64,000 nucleotides of DNA, taken from assembly GCA_905213325.1 (NCBI GenBank), contig CAJMHW010000004.1, positions 4,954-68,953 of the forward strand. The letters run 5' to 3'. The notes under the pieces were generated by a model. The model saw nothing but the letters and a program-made list of their open reading frames with translations. It ran no database searches and was not told the origin of the DNA. Below, in pieces: positions 43,946 to 52,450 of the stretch (position 1 is the stretch's first letter; every line of letters starts with the position of its first letter). Origin of the DNA: Collinsella aerofaciens. GTDB taxonomy: Bacteria; Actinomycetota; Coriobacteriia; Coriobacteriales; Coriobacteriaceae. Both the position numbers and the translations under genes were made by a program.

Positions 43946-45270
43946 GCCTGCAAACGAGGATTAAGGCTGCCGGCGCTGCAGCGGCGGCAGCGCCTGTAGA
44001 TGCGGGGCGTCGCCGCGCGGTGAAACGACGTACTAAGCGCGCCGTGATGGACCGCATGGGTTACGACGAAGTGGCGCGTATCAGCGCCTATATCGACCCG
44101 GCACTTGCCCGCTCGGAATTGCGTCCCGCGGTGGAGGCGGCGCTCAATGTTGAAGAGCCGACCGACCTCGCGACGACCGAGCGCGAGACCATCATCGACG
44201 AGATTTTGGATGACGTGGTGGGCTTGGGGCCGTTGCAGCCGCTCATCGAGGACGACACCGTTACCGAGATCATGATCAACGGCTGCCGCTCGGCTTTCTT
44301 TGAACGCGGCGGCGTCTTGTACCCCATCGAGCATGCGTTTGAGGATGATGAGCAGATCCGTGTGCTTATCGACCGCATCATCTCGCCACTTGGCCGCCGT
44401 ATCGACGAACGCAGCCCCATCGTCAACGCCCGCCTCAAAACGGGCTATCGCGTCAACGCGGTGATTCCGCCTGTGGCGATTGACGGACCGATTCTCACCA
44501 TCCGAAAGTTCTCGGACCGTATCTGCTCACTGGACGAGCTTGTGGGGCTGGGGTCGCTGCCGCTTTGGTATGCGCAGCTGCTGTCGTGCGCGGTGTCGCT
44601 GCGACAGGACCTGGCGGTTGCGGGAGGCACGGGATCTGGTAAGACCACCCTGCTCAACGCGTTGTCATGCGAGATTTCCACCGGCGAGCGCATCGTGACG
44701 ATCGAGGACTCTGCCGAGCTCAAGTTTGCGCATCATCCGCACGTGGTGCGCCTAGAGGCGCGCGAGGCTTCAATTGAGGGTGAGGGTGCGGTGACGATTC
44801 GCGACCTAGTAACTAATGCCCTGCGCATGCGCCCCGACCGCATCGTGGTGGGCGAGGTGCGTGGTGCCGAGTGCTGCGACATGTTGCAGGCCATGAACAC
44901 GGGCCACGACGGGTCGCTCACCACACTTCATGCGGGTTCAGAACAGGAGACCGTGGTGCGTCTGACGTTGCTTGCACGTTATGGCATCGATCTGCCGAGC
45001 GAGCTCATCGAGGAGCAGATTGCCATGGCGCTCGACGGCATCGTGATGTCCGAGCGCCACGCCGATGGCAGGCGTTTCGTCTCCTCGTATTCGGGGGTGC
45101 GTCGCGCCGCGTCGGGCGGCGTAGAGCTCGAGCGCTATGTGACTTTCGATGCCGCCGAGCGCACCTGGACGCTTGACCGCGAGCCGCCGTTTATCGCAGA
45201 AGGCCTGCGGTCGGGGACGCTCACACAAGAGGAGGTGGACGAATGGAGGTCGCTGTGCCCCTCGTCGTAG
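43942..45270 (+). CDS. tadA: Tad pilus motor ATPase TadA/CpaF
   Basis: A 442-residue type II/IV secretion hexameric ATPase that powers Flp pilin assembly. A basic N-terminal helix (about 20-40) and an N-domain ([23 protein letters not shown]) precede the RecA-like core: Walker A GGTGSGKT at residues 228-235, the Asp box [11 protein letters not shown], Walker B-type [11 protein letters not shown], and the His box [13 protein letters not shown]. The ATG overlaps the tadZ stop by 4 nt, indicating coupled translation. Confidence 0.95.
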   Translation: MSLQTRIKAAGAAAAAAPVDAGRRRAVKRRTKRAVMDRMGYDEVARISAYIDPALARSELRPAVEAALNVEEPTDLATTERETIIDEILDDVVGLGPLQPLIEDDTVTEIMINGCRSAFFERGGVLYPIEHAFEDDEQIRVLIDRIISPLGRRIDERSPIVNARLKTGYRVNAVIPPVAIDGPILTIRKFSDRICSLDELVGLGSLPLWYAQLLSCAVSLRQDLAVAGGTGSGKTTLLNALSCEISTGERIVTIEDSAELKFAHHPHVVRLEAREASIEGEGAVTIRDLVTNALRMRPDRIVVGEVRGAECCDMLQAMNTGHDGSLTTLHAGSEQETVVRLTLLARYGIDLPSELIEEQIAMALDGIVMSERHADGRRFVSSYSGVRRAASGGVELERYVTFDAAERTWTLDREPPFIAEGLRSGTLTQEEVDEWRSLCPSS

Positions 45271-46169
45271 GGGGTTTGGCAGGGTTTTCTGTTGCGACGG
45301 CGTGCGGGGCGGAACCTCGTGTGCCGCAGGTGCCGCCGGCGGAGCTGGCGCGTCAGGCGCTCGAGACGGTGGCAGAGAGGCTGCCGCGTGAGCTGGTGGA
45401 AAACGATCTGCTGAAAAAGATCGCCCGTTCGTGGACATCGCTGGCTCCGGCGCATCGCCTTGGCCTCGTGATCGAAGATGCTTCGGGGCGTTTGGCGTTT
45501 CTACTGCTATCGAGCGGTGTCTGCTGCGTTTTACTAACGATGGTGTCGTTATCGCCCCTCGGGTTTGCCTTGGGACTTGTTGCTCCGATTGCCGCTGGCG
45601 CCGCTCGGGATGGCTTTGAGAGCCGGCGCGAGCAACACGATGCAGAAGAGGCCATGCCCGAGGCGTTTACCGCACTTTCCATGTCGCTTGCCTCGGGACA
45701 TTCGCTGGCCCAGGGCATGCGCTTTGTGGGCGCTCATGCGCAAGAACCGGTGCATACCGAGTTTTTGCGGGTGGCGGCGGCGATCGATTGCGGTATCTCG
45801 GCGACCGACGCGCTCGATGACTTGCTCGTGCGCATCGACGCCCCCGGCCTTTCGCTTGTGACCTTGGCGCTTAAGGTGTCTCAGCGCACCGGTGCTCCGC
45901 TTGCCGACTTACTGTCCGAGGCGTCGAGCATGGTGGGGGAGCGCATTGAGCTCAAGCGCCGCCTAGATGTCAAGACGTCGCAGGCTCGCATGTCTGCGCA
46001 TATGGTCGCGGCGATGCCGGCGGGCATGTGCGCGGTGTTGGCGCTGCTTTCGGCAGATTTTCGTCGCGGTCTTGCGACGCCTGCCGGCGTGGGCGCTGTG
46101 GTGCTGGGTCTTGCCCTCAACGCCGTTGCCCTGGTGGTTATCCGACGCATTATGCGGGTGGAGCTATGA
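45243..46169 (+). CDS. tadB: Tad pilus inner-membrane platform protein TadB
   Basis: A 308-residue membrane protein with a T2SSF-type domain (about residues 140-265, EAMPEAFTALSMSLASGHSLAQGMRF). Two hydrophobic segments lie before it (about 80-115) and two after (250-300). With TadC it forms the platform turned by TadA. It starts inside the last codons of tadA (28-nt overlap) and ends in an ATGA overlap with tadC. Confidence 0.88.
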   Translation: MEVAVPLVVGGLAGFSVATACGAEPRVPQVPPAELARQALETVAERLPRELVENDLLKKIARSWTSLAPAHRLGLVIEDASGRLAFLLLSSGVCCVLLTMVSLSPLGFALGLVAPIAAGAARDGFESRREQHDAEEAMPEAFTALSMSLASGHSLAQGMRFVGAHAQEPVHTEFLRVAAAIDCGISATDALDDLLVRIDAPGLSLVTLALKVSQRTGAPLADLLSEASSMVGERIELKRRLDVKTSQARMSAHMVAAMPAGMCAVLALLSADFRRGLATPAGVGAVVLGLALNAVALVVIRRIMRVEL

Positions 46170-46807
46170 GCGCCCCGGTTGCAGTTGCGGCTTGCCTGTG
46201 CGCCCTGAGTGTATTTGTCGCGACGGGTTTGGATCGGGCGGATGCACGCAAGATCGCAGGGGCCTGCAAGCGCGAGGCGGTGTTGGTCGCTGCCGCGGGT
46301 CGCTCAGTGGTCGATGCCCTGACCGCGCGAGTGAAGGGCGCGGTTGGAGTGGGCGGCCCGGCGCGAGTGCCGCTCGGCGAAGTGTCCGAGATGATCGATG
46401 TTGTGCGCTTGGGTCTTTCGGCCGGTCTTTCGTTTGATGCGGCGCTTGAGATTTTCTGCGCCAACCGCCGGTCAGTGCTGGCTCTTCGCCTTGAGCGGGC
46501 CTGCATGGCGTGGCAGGTGGGCGTGGGCACGCGTGAGGACGAGTTGTTGGCCGCCGCGCGCGACCTGGACGTGCGAGCGCTCGAGACCTTTGCCATCACG
46601 GTGGGGCAGGCGCTCGCCCTGGGTGCCCCACTTGCCGAGACGCTGGCCGCTCAAAGTCGCGAGATCCGTGCGGCTCATCGCGCTGCGGTCGAGCGCGAGA
46701 TCGAGCGTGCGCCCGTCAAGCTGCTGATTCCCACCGGCACGCTCATCTTGCCGGCGTTGCTTCTGTCCATATTGGGCCCGCTGCTGGGAGCAGGCGGGAT
46801 GATGTAG
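46166..46807 (+). CDS. tadC: Tad pilus inner-membrane platform protein TadC
   Basis: A 213-residue second platform subunit. A short N-terminal hydrophobic segment (about 3-20) is followed by a T2SSF-type domain (EMIDVVRLGLSAGLSFDAALEIF to TVGQALALGAPLAETLA) and a C-terminal transmembrane helix (LLIPTGTLILPALLLSILG). The ATG at 46166 overlaps the tadB stop by 4 nt, which decides the start; upstream in-frame sequence is an out-of-frame reading of tadB. Confidence 0.87.
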   Translation: MSAPVAVAACLCALSVFVATGLDRADARKIAGACKREAVLVAAAGRSVVDALTARVKGAVGVGGPARVPLGEVSEMIDVVRLGLSAGLSFDAALEIFCANRRSVLALRLERACMAWQVGVGTREDELLAAARDLDVRALETFAITVGQALALGAPLAETLAAQSREIRAAHRAAVEREIERAPVKLLIPTGTLILPALLLSILGPLLGAGGMM

Positions 46808-46817
46808 GGAGGAATAC

Positions 46818-47051
46818 ATGAACACGATGACTGACGTTGCTGGCAAGGTCTGGAGCTGGGCTGTTTGCCAGTCAATTCGCGCTCGCCAGCATGCCGGGGA
46901 GCTACTGCAGGAGGAGAGTGCGCAGGGCACCACCGAATACGCCATCTTGGTCGGCGTGCTCGTGGTGATCGCCATCATTGCCATTGTCGCATTTAAGGGC
47001 AAGGTCCAAGATCTATGGAACGCTATCAGCGAGGGCATCAACAGCCTGTAG
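46818..47051 (+). CDS. flp: Flp-type major pilin
   Basis: A 77-residue prepilin. A 35-residue hydrophilic leader is followed by AQGTTEYAILV and a 20-residue hydrophobic helix, the class of signal processed by a TadV/CpaA-type peptidase; Glu40 would be the conserved Glu+5 if cleavage is after Ala35. A short C-terminal tail (KGKVQDLWNAISEGINSL) resembles other Flp proteins. GGGAGGAAT precedes the ATG. As the only classical Flp gene in the cluster it is probably the fibre subunit. Confidence 0.9.
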   Translation: MNTMTDVAGKVWSWAVCQSIRARQHAGELLQEESAQGTTEYAILVGVLVVIAIIAIVAFKGKVQDLWNAISEGINSL

Positions 47052-47578
47052 AGGGCGAGCGCCCCATCGGGGTGCTGCTGGTGTTTGCTTGCCTGACCGT
47101 GGCGATAGCGGCGGTGCTTTGGGGGCTTAACGCCGCGCGGCAGCAGCGTCCTGGGGCCGCCTTCGATTCGGGCTCAGATTCGGCGGTGGCGTCTCAAAAA
47201 GATGAGATGCGAGATGCGGACGATTCGGATGTCGCTGTCACGGCGCAAACCTTTCTGCGGACGCTCGACAAGCGGTCTGGCACTGCGACGGATTTGCCTG
47301 AGGACAACGCGATTGCGGTCCGGCTTGCATGGTCCGAGGACCGACCGATGACCGAGGCAGCAGCGGATATGTTACGCGCCTACCGCGAGGTGCCAACGGC
47401 CCAGCTCGCCCTGAGCGGCTATCTCGATATTAAGGGCAACGTATGGGGCGCCATCGTGCGCGATGGGCGCGGCTGGGTCGATATGGTGACGGTTGCCGCG
47501 GATACCGGCGATGCTTCGTGTCGTCTGCGCGCGGTGCGCCTGGTCCCGCAAACAATAAGCTCAAAGGAGGGATCGTGA
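47015..47578 (+). CDS. Tad-locus membrane-anchored protein of unknown function
   Basis: A 187-residue protein. A 15-residue N-terminus is followed by one transmembrane helix (about 18-40) and an extracytoplasmic domain of about 145 residues containing TAQTFLRTLDKRSGTA and QLALSGYLDIKGNVWGAIV. No Cys pair or known domain is recognised. The ATG at 47015 lies inside flp (37-nt overlap); this long overlap and a weak ribosome-binding site leave the exact start uncertain. Position between flp and a second pilin-like gene suggests a pilus accessory role. Confidence 0.65.
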   Translation: MERYQRGHQQPVEGERPIGVLLVFACLTVAIAAVLWGLNAARQQRPGAAFDSGSDSAVASQKDEMRDADDSDVAVTAQTFLRTLDKRSGTATDLPEDNAIAVRLAWSEDRPMTEAAADMLRAYREVPTAQLALSGYLDIKGNVWGAIVRDGRGWVDMVTVAADTGDASCRLRAVRLVPQTISSKEGS

Positions 47579-47579
47579 A

Positions 47580-47798
47580 ATGCATGGCGTTCTGCGTGAA
47601 GAGGTTGCCCAAGCGACTGTGGAATACGCCATCGTCACGGTGGCGCTGCTATCGATCGTGCTGGCGATTGCGGGACTTTGGCGTGCTGGCACCGATGGAC
47701 GCTTGGCGGCGCTGGTTGAGCGGGCGGCATCCCATGGCGTTGCCTCGACGTCGGTTATCGACGCCGCTGCGGGCGCTAAGGACATCGCGTTGTATTGA
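47580..47798 (+). CDS. Second small pilin-like protein
   Basis: A 72-residue protein with a very short leader (MHGVLREEVA), then QATVEYAIVTVALLSIVLAIAGLW, a type IV pilin-like hydrophobic helix with Glu at the expected +5. The C-terminal 35 residues are small and hydrophilic. It is probably a minor pilin or pseudopilin processed by the same peptidase as Flp. AAAGGAGG precedes the ATG. Its 3' half overlaps the likely start of the next tadE-like gene. Confidence 0.75.
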   Translation: MHGVLREEVAQATVEYAIVTVALLSIVLAIAGLWRAGTDGRLAALVERAASHGVASTSVIDAAAGAKDIALY

Positions 47799-48270
47799 TA
47801 TCGCGCGCGAGGACCGGGCGCAGTCTACGGTCGAGGCCGCTTTTTTGCTGCCGACGTTTCTGACGCTCATCCTTCTCGCACTGCAACCGGTGTGCCTGCT
47901 TTATACGCGCGCGGTCATGGAGTCTGCCGCCGCCGAGACCGCGCGGCTCATGACCACGACGACGGCGGAGGACGACGATCTTAAGGAGTTCACCCTCCGC
48001 CGGCTTGCCGCAGTGCCCAACGTTTCGATCTTTCATGCCGGCGGGCCGTTGTCGTGGGATATCGAGCTTGGCCGGGCCGGTGCGGGTGGCGTCTCGTCCG
48101 TGTCCGTTTCCGGCGAGGTCAAGCCGTTGCCTGTGATCGGTGCGTTTGTGCAGGCTATGGGTGGTACCGCCGAGGGCGGCTACGTTGAGCTCAAGGTTGA
48201 TGTCTCATATCAATCACGTCCCGAATGGCTGGAGGGAGATTATGATTCGTGGATTGCTGCATGGGATTAA
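47734..48270 (+). CDS. tadE: TadE-like pseudopilin
   Basis: A 178-residue protein (if started at 47734). An Arg-rich N-terminus leads to REDRAQSTVEAAFLLPTFLTLILLAL, the TadE-type signal and membrane helix; the rest is extracytoplasmic. The start is difficult: ATG 47734 lies 65 nt inside the preceding gene in another frame and has no good Shine-Dalgarno, while the only site at the preceding stop is an ATT (47794). The signal sequence itself is unambiguous. Confidence 0.75.
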   Translation: MALPRRRLSTPLRALRTSRCIDIAREDRAQSTVEAAFLLPTFLTLILLALQPVCLLYTRAVMESAAAETARLMTTTTAEDDDLKEFTLRRLAAVPNVSIFHAGGPLSWDIELGRAGAGGVSSVSVSGEVKPLPVIGAFVQAMGGTAEGGYVELKVDVSYQSRPEWLEGDYDSWIAAWD

Positions 48271-50395
48271 GCGTTTCTGGTCTAGACGCGTTTTGACGCG
48301 CCGTCCGAGCTGCCATCGCAAGCGAGGCGGCTTTATGGGCCGCGCCGGTATCGACCTGTTTATCGAAGACGGTGCCTACACCACGCTTTCTTCTGCCGTG
48401 GTCATCCTAGTGGTGCTCACGTTGTTGTTTTCGTCGACCGCGGCGATATGGAGCATGTCGCGCGCGGGGGACACCCAGGTGGCGGCCGATAGCGGCGCGC
48501 TGGCGGGTGCCAACGTAGTGTCGTCCTATCACACGGCTGCCACGGTGGTTGATGCGAGCATCTTGAGTCTGGGGCTAGCGGGGTTTGCCACGATCGGGAC
48601 GGGCCTGGTCGCCATCCTCATCCCGGGTGCCGAACCAGTTGCCGGCAATATGGTCGACACCGGGATTGAGATCATTAAAACGCGCAACAAGTTTGCCAAA
48701 AGCGCATCGGAAGGCTTGCAGAAAATCGAGACGGCTCTGCCGTATCTGATTGCCGCGCGTGCCACGCAGGCGGTGTCGGCGCAGGATACCGATAGTGTGA
48801 CCTATACCGGTACGGCGCTTGCCGTGCCCAGGATGTCCGAGTCGGATTTCGTTGCGCTCGAGGGTTCTGAGATCTCGACCGATGCCATTAAAGACACATC
48901 GAAAGATCTGGAGCGCGCAGCAGATGAGCTGCAGAAGGCCTCGGAGGAGACGGCGAAAGCAAAAGAACGCGCCTGGCTTGCGGATTGCGGTGGATCGGTT
49001 CCGGCTTCGGTCGGTAGCTGTTCATGCATGTGGGAACGTGCGAGGAGTTTGGCAAAGCTCTCGGGTGAGCAGAACCCGCATTATGCCTCGAGCATTTCGT
49101 GGGAGCCACAGGTGGCGCTCGACCGCGCGAAGACCTACTACCGTCAACGCCTGGCAGACGAAAAACCGCAGGGTTCAAGCGTCGAGACGAAGGCGGAGTC
49201 GGCGGCGCGCAAGGCGTTTTACACCTATGCGAGTACAGAGGTCAATCGTGCATATGTAACCGAGGACGAAGATGAAGTCGCTTCCTATATCCCGCTGTTG
49301 CCGCGCAACACTGACGAGGTGCGAGCGACGGAACTCTATACCGATACGGTGTGGCCAACCAGTGCCATCGATGGCAAGACGTATCTGCATTACGGAACGA
49401 GTTGCCCCAACTATAAGAAGGGGGCGCCATGCGGGCTGGCCTCGGTTGCTGCTTATGACGGGCAGGACAAATGCAATAGATGCCATTTTGGTGTTTCGTC
49501 GCTCGGTGCCGTTGCGGCTCCTTCGACTTCTATCGAAAACGGCTTTGAGTACCACTTTGATCGATTCAAAGAGGCTCTGGAAGACTACGTCGAATGCCGC
49601 AACAAAGAACTCGAACTTGAGCGTCAGACCGAGGATGAGGCCGACCGTGCGGGCAATGCGTTTGACCAGGCCATTAAAGCGCTTTCCGGCGAGCGCCCGC
49701 GTATCGCCCCACCTGGCCGCAACGGCGTGGTCGCCTTTGCAGTTTCGGGTGACATTACCAGCCCCGATCAACTTAACTCCTCGTTTAACGCGGCAGTCAG
49801 GCTTGGCGATCGCGGTGCTATCTCTGCCGCGGTGCTGGCGCCCGATGAGGCGACGGCGCAAAACAACATGCTTTCGCGATTTTTCTCGACATTGAAGGAA
49901 CGCTCGGGCGGCGTTGCCGTCGTGCTCGACGGCGTCATGGATGTTTGGGGACGGCTACTCGTGGGATACGGAGACATCCAAGGTTCGGCCGACGAACTTA
50001 TGGACGAGATGATTAAAGACCTAGGAGGGGGCAGCGGTGCGTTGGGCTCCATTGCATCGTGGCTCGGCGATACCGTTTCGGCGTCCGTGGCGGCGCTGGG
50101 TTTGGAACCGTGCGACTTGCGACTGCGAAAGCCGGTGCTGACCGATTCCGCAAATGTCATTAAGAGTCCGGGGTCTGACATTGCGGGTCTCTCTCAAGCG
50201 CAAGACAAACTGCGAAGTATTCCGTTGGGCGTGACCGATCCCAAGGCGCTTTGCGAGGCGTTGGAATATCAAGTCGAACGCACCATTAGCGGTACGGTGT
50301 TCACACTTGCGGAGATTCCTCTGCCCGGCGGCGGCTCCATCCCGCTCACCGTCGATGTCGCCACGCTGGTTGGCGTTCTGGGCGGTGGGTCGTAA
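48242..50395 (+). CDS. TadG-like surface protein of the Tad locus
   Basis: A 717-residue protein. A basic N-terminus precedes one transmembrane helix (about residues 45-75, TTLSSAVVILVVLTLLFSSTAAIW) followed by QVAADSGALAGA, the Putative Flp pilus-assembly (TadG) signature. A large extracytoplasmic region has Cys clusters (CGGSVPASVGSCSC; CPNYKKGAPCG..CNRC) and coiled-coil segments. No von Willebrand A domain is recognised. GGAGGGAG precedes the ATG, which overlaps the tadE end by 29 nt. Unusually long compared with typical TadG. Confidence 0.75.
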   Translation: MIRGLLHGIKRFWSRRVLTRRPSCHRKRGGFMGRAGIDLFIEDGAYTTLSSAVVILVVLTLLFSSTAAIWSMSRAGDTQVAADSGALAGANVVSSYHTAATVVDASILSLGLAGFATIGTGLVAILIPGAEPVAGNMVDTGIEIIKTRNKFAKSASEGLQKIETALPYLIAARATQAVSAQDTDSVTYTGTALAVPRMSESDFVALEGSEISTDAIKDTSKDLERAADELQKASEETAKAKERAWLADCGGSVPASVGSCSCMWERARSLAKLSGEQNPHYASSISWEPQVALDRAKTYYRQRLADEKPQGSSVETKAESAARKAFYTYASTEVNRAYVTEDEDEVASYIPLLPRNTDEVRATELYTDTVWPTSAIDGKTYLHYGTSCPNYKKGAPCGLASVAAYDGQDKCNRCHFGVSSLGAVAAPSTSIENGFEYHFDRFKEALEDYVECRNKELELERQTEDEADRAGNAFDQAIKALSGERPRIAPPGRNGVVAFAVSGDITSPDQLNSSFNAAVRLGDRGAISAAVLAPDEATAQNNMLSRFFSTLKERSGGVAVVLDGVMDVWGRLLVGYGDIQGSADELMDEMIKDLGGGSGALGSIASWLGDTVSASVAALGLEPCDLRLRKPVLTDSANVIKSPGSDIAGLSQAQDKLRSIPLGVTDPKALCEALEYQVERTISGTVFTLAEIPLPGGGSIPLTVDVATLVGVLGGGS

Positions 50396-50871
50396 TGAGT
50401 ATCCGCATGCGTCTGCGCGAGGAGCGCGCCCAAGCGACGGTTGAGATGGCAGTGGTTACGCCCGTTTTGCTGGTGCTGGCACTCGTCGTGTACAACGTCA
50501 TGATCTTTGCCAGCGCTGTCGCGCGCTTCGACCGCGTGGTGCCCGACATCGTGTTGGCGCACGCTGTGGCGTCGGAGGGGGAGGGCGACGAAAGCTCTGC
50601 CGATGCCTCGGCGACGGTTCAGACTCAAATTCTGAATGCCATGGAAGGCTATGACTTGCAGATCGAAGTGTCGAGTGAGCAAGGCGCGGAGGCATCGGAT
50701 GGTGGCCTGCTCTCCCTATCCGGTACGTTTAGGACCTACACCTGCACCATGTACTATGAGCCGTGGCCGACTTTTCTCAGCATCGCTGGCGTTTCGCTGG
50801 GGGCGCCGACAACGTTGTCGCACGAGCGCGCGGTGACGGTCGATCCATGGCGCCCGGGGGTGGTCATGTGA
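50395..50871 (+). CDS. TadE-like pseudopilin, second copy
   Basis: A 158-residue protein with a leader MSIRMRLREERA followed by QATVEMAVVTPVLLVLALVV, a TadE-type processing site and helix. The remainder is extracytoplasmic. The ATG shares one nucleotide with the preceding stop, so the start is secure. It probably works with the tadE and tadG products as minor components at the pilus base or tip. Confidence 0.8.
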   Translation: MSIRMRLREERAQATVEMAVVTPVLLVLALVVYNVMIFASAVARFDRVVPDIVLAHAVASEGEGDESSADASATVQTQILNAMEGYDLQIEVSSEQGAEASDGGLLSLSGTFRTYTCTMYYEPWPTFLSIAGVSLGAPTTLSHERAVTVDPWRPGVVM

Positions 50872-51227
50872 CCGCGGTCTCGTCCTACATCGCCTACGCG
50901 CGGGCACTCAACAGGCTGGGTTGGACGCCGGCCGAGTTTGCGGTGGCGGAGTCGTTTGTCGTGCGACTGCGCGGCATGCTGGGACGGCGTCCGGTTGCCG
51001 CCAACGGCCTGCCGCTCGTCATGGCGTTTCCACGCTGCTCTTCGGTCCATACGTGTTTTATGGCCTATCCCATCGACATCGCCTTCATCAATCGCGACGG
51101 CAATATCCTCGCGCGCTACGAAAACGTCCGTCCTTGGCACATGTGTTCCTGTCCCGGCGCCTGGGCGGTATTGGAACGCCCTTCAATCCTCGCTACACCT
51201 CCCGCCCTCCAACAAGCGCCGGCGTAA
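50868..51227 (+). CDS. DUF192 protein at the end of the Tad operon
   Basis: A 119-residue protein containing the DUF192 pattern (VVRLRGMLGRRP, then HTCFMAYPIDIAFINRDG and the CSCPGAWAVLE segment). DUF192 is a small beta-rich domain of unknown biochemical role. No signal peptide. The GTG at 50868 overlaps the preceding stop as GTGA, so it is coupled to the pilus genes and is probably part of the system. Confidence 0.8.
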   Translation: MTAVSSYIAYARALNRLGWTPAEFAVAESFVVRLRGMLGRRPVAANGLPLVMAFPRCSSVHTCFMAYPIDIAFINRDGNILARYENVRPWHMCSCPGAWAVLERPSILATPPALQQAPA

Positions 51228-51286
51228 GAGATTGACGACGGCGGACTTTCGTCATACGAAATTGGGTAAGATGGAGGAGAAGATGC

Positions 51287-51554
51287 ATGGATGTTGAGAT
51301 CCATCCGAACGCCAAAAAAACACTTGACGGAAAAGCAGGTGCTTGGTGCCTGGTTCGCGGTTACTGAGTGCATTCGCCGCGAGTCGGAGGACGAGCCGCC
51401 GAGATGGCTTGCCATTGGATGGCTTCCAGATGGTCGAAGTGTGGAACTTGTTGCGGTCGAACTAATTCGTGGATGGCTCATTATTCATGCCCCGTCTCCG
51501 GTTCAGAAGAAATTCTGGCAAGAGATCGAGCGAGCTCGGCAGAGGGGTCGATGA
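51287..51554 (+). pseudogene. Toxin of a type II toxin-antitoxin pair, probably frameshifted
   Basis: Translation from ATG 51287 gives MDVEIHPNAKK and then leaves frame at a run of seven A (51314-51320). Removing one A would join it to the long frame HLTEKQVLGAWFAVTECIRRESEDEPPRWL..VQKKFWQEIERAR ending at 51554, which resembles small actinobacterial toxins found beside ribbon-helix-helix antitoxins. A separate ATG at 51291 opens the long frame directly but yields an unrelated N-terminus (MLRSIRTPKK). Either the gene is inactivated, phase-variable at the A-run, uses 51291, or the read has an indel. It overlaps the antitoxin start. Confidence 0.6.
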
Positions 51555-51838
51555 TGGGCAAGACGTATACGGCCGCTAATGGTCAGGTTGTAACGGATGA
51601 AATGATTGACGCGTGGTGTGAGTCGTACGAGCGCGGAGAGTTTCCGGATGGCGAACACACCGTTGGTGGAATCGTGCGTGGACGGCCCCCGCTCTCAGGT
51701 GAGGGGACGGCAACGCTGTCGGTCAAGATTCCTCTGGGAATGAAGGAGGCCATTCGTCGACGGGCGGCTGCCGAGGGGATGACGCCAAGTGAGTTTGCCC
51801 GTGCGGCTCTGAGTGAAAAACTTCTTGCTGCCGGCTGA
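51554..51838 (+). CDS. Ribbon-helix-helix antitoxin
   Basis: A 94-residue protein. The C-terminal 40 residues (ATLSVKIPLGMKEAIRRRAAAEGMTPSEFARAALSEKL) form a CopG/RHH DNA-binding domain. The N-terminal half (TYTAANGQVVTDEMIDAWCESYERGEFPDGEHTVGGIVRGRPP) is a pattern seen in actinobacterial antitoxins and would bind the toxin. Two adjacent ATGs (51551, 51554) are possible; AGGGG spacing favours the second. It overlaps the end of the upstream toxin frame, as is usual for such modules. Confidence 0.8.
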   Translation: MGKTYTAANGQVVTDEMIDAWCESYERGEFPDGEHTVGGIVRGRPPLSGEGTATLSVKIPLGMKEAIRRRAAAEGMTPSEFARAALSEKLLAAG

Positions 51839-51901
51839 TGCCTCTGACGTGCCGATTTATAGAACCGAGGCTGTGCTCAAAAACTTTTTTAAAATTCTCG
51901 G

Positions 51902-51929
51902 TTGACCGGAACGCGTCCTTGGTTATACT
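51902..51929 (+). promoter_or_regulatory. tRNA-Phe promoter
   Basis: TTGACC (51902-51907), a 16-bp spacer and TATACT (51924-51929) lie 32 bp before the tRNA. Confidence 0.75.
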
Positions 51930-51961
51930 AATCAAGCCTTGAAACAAGGCACACCTCAAAT

Positions 51962-52034
<73 letters not shown>

Positions 52035-52047
52035 CCTTGAATTGACT

Positions 52048-52078
52048 AGGACCTCTGCAAAGGGGTCCTTTTCTTTTA
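52048..52078 (+). terminator. Terminator of tRNA-Phe
   Basis: AGGACC pairs with GGTCCT, followed by TTTTCTTTT. Confidence 0.85.
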
Positions 52079-52089
52079 TCGAGGGCTCT

Positions 52090-52265
52090 GCGGAAATTGC
52101 GTCCCGGAATTTGGCTTCAGAGTGGGATGCGTTTTCCGCTTTGATGTCGCTTGGGAAAGCGCGACCCGGAATCCGGCGTCAGAATGGGACGTGCTTTCCT
52201 TTTGCGGCCTTTGGCGGAAACTGCGTCCCAGATCCCGCGCTCAGAACGGGATGCGCTTTTCGGCC
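52090..52265. repeat. Three tandem related hairpins
   Basis: Three palindromes with a period of about 62 bp. Each has a left arm like GCGGAAA.TGCGTCCC and a right arm like GGGATGCG.TTTTCCGC: 52090-52139, 52153-52199 and 52213-52265. They occupy much of the 370-bp gap between tRNA-Phe and the GH5-like gene. No gene is seen in this gap; a TATACT box at 52380-52385 may be the -10 of the next gene. Confidence 0.8.
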
Positions 52266-52450
52266 GCCTACTTCCGGCGCATATGTACATCTCGGCGCGC
52301 CATCTCGGGCCCGCCCAGATATTCCTCCCGCTTTTGCGCCACTTTACAGACCGTTCGGTCGTCTGTCCGCACGCGCGGGTATACTCAAAACGATACTTTT
52401 CCTGTGCAATACGATGCAGGCTCAGCCTGCACGATCCGAAGGGGGCAGTG

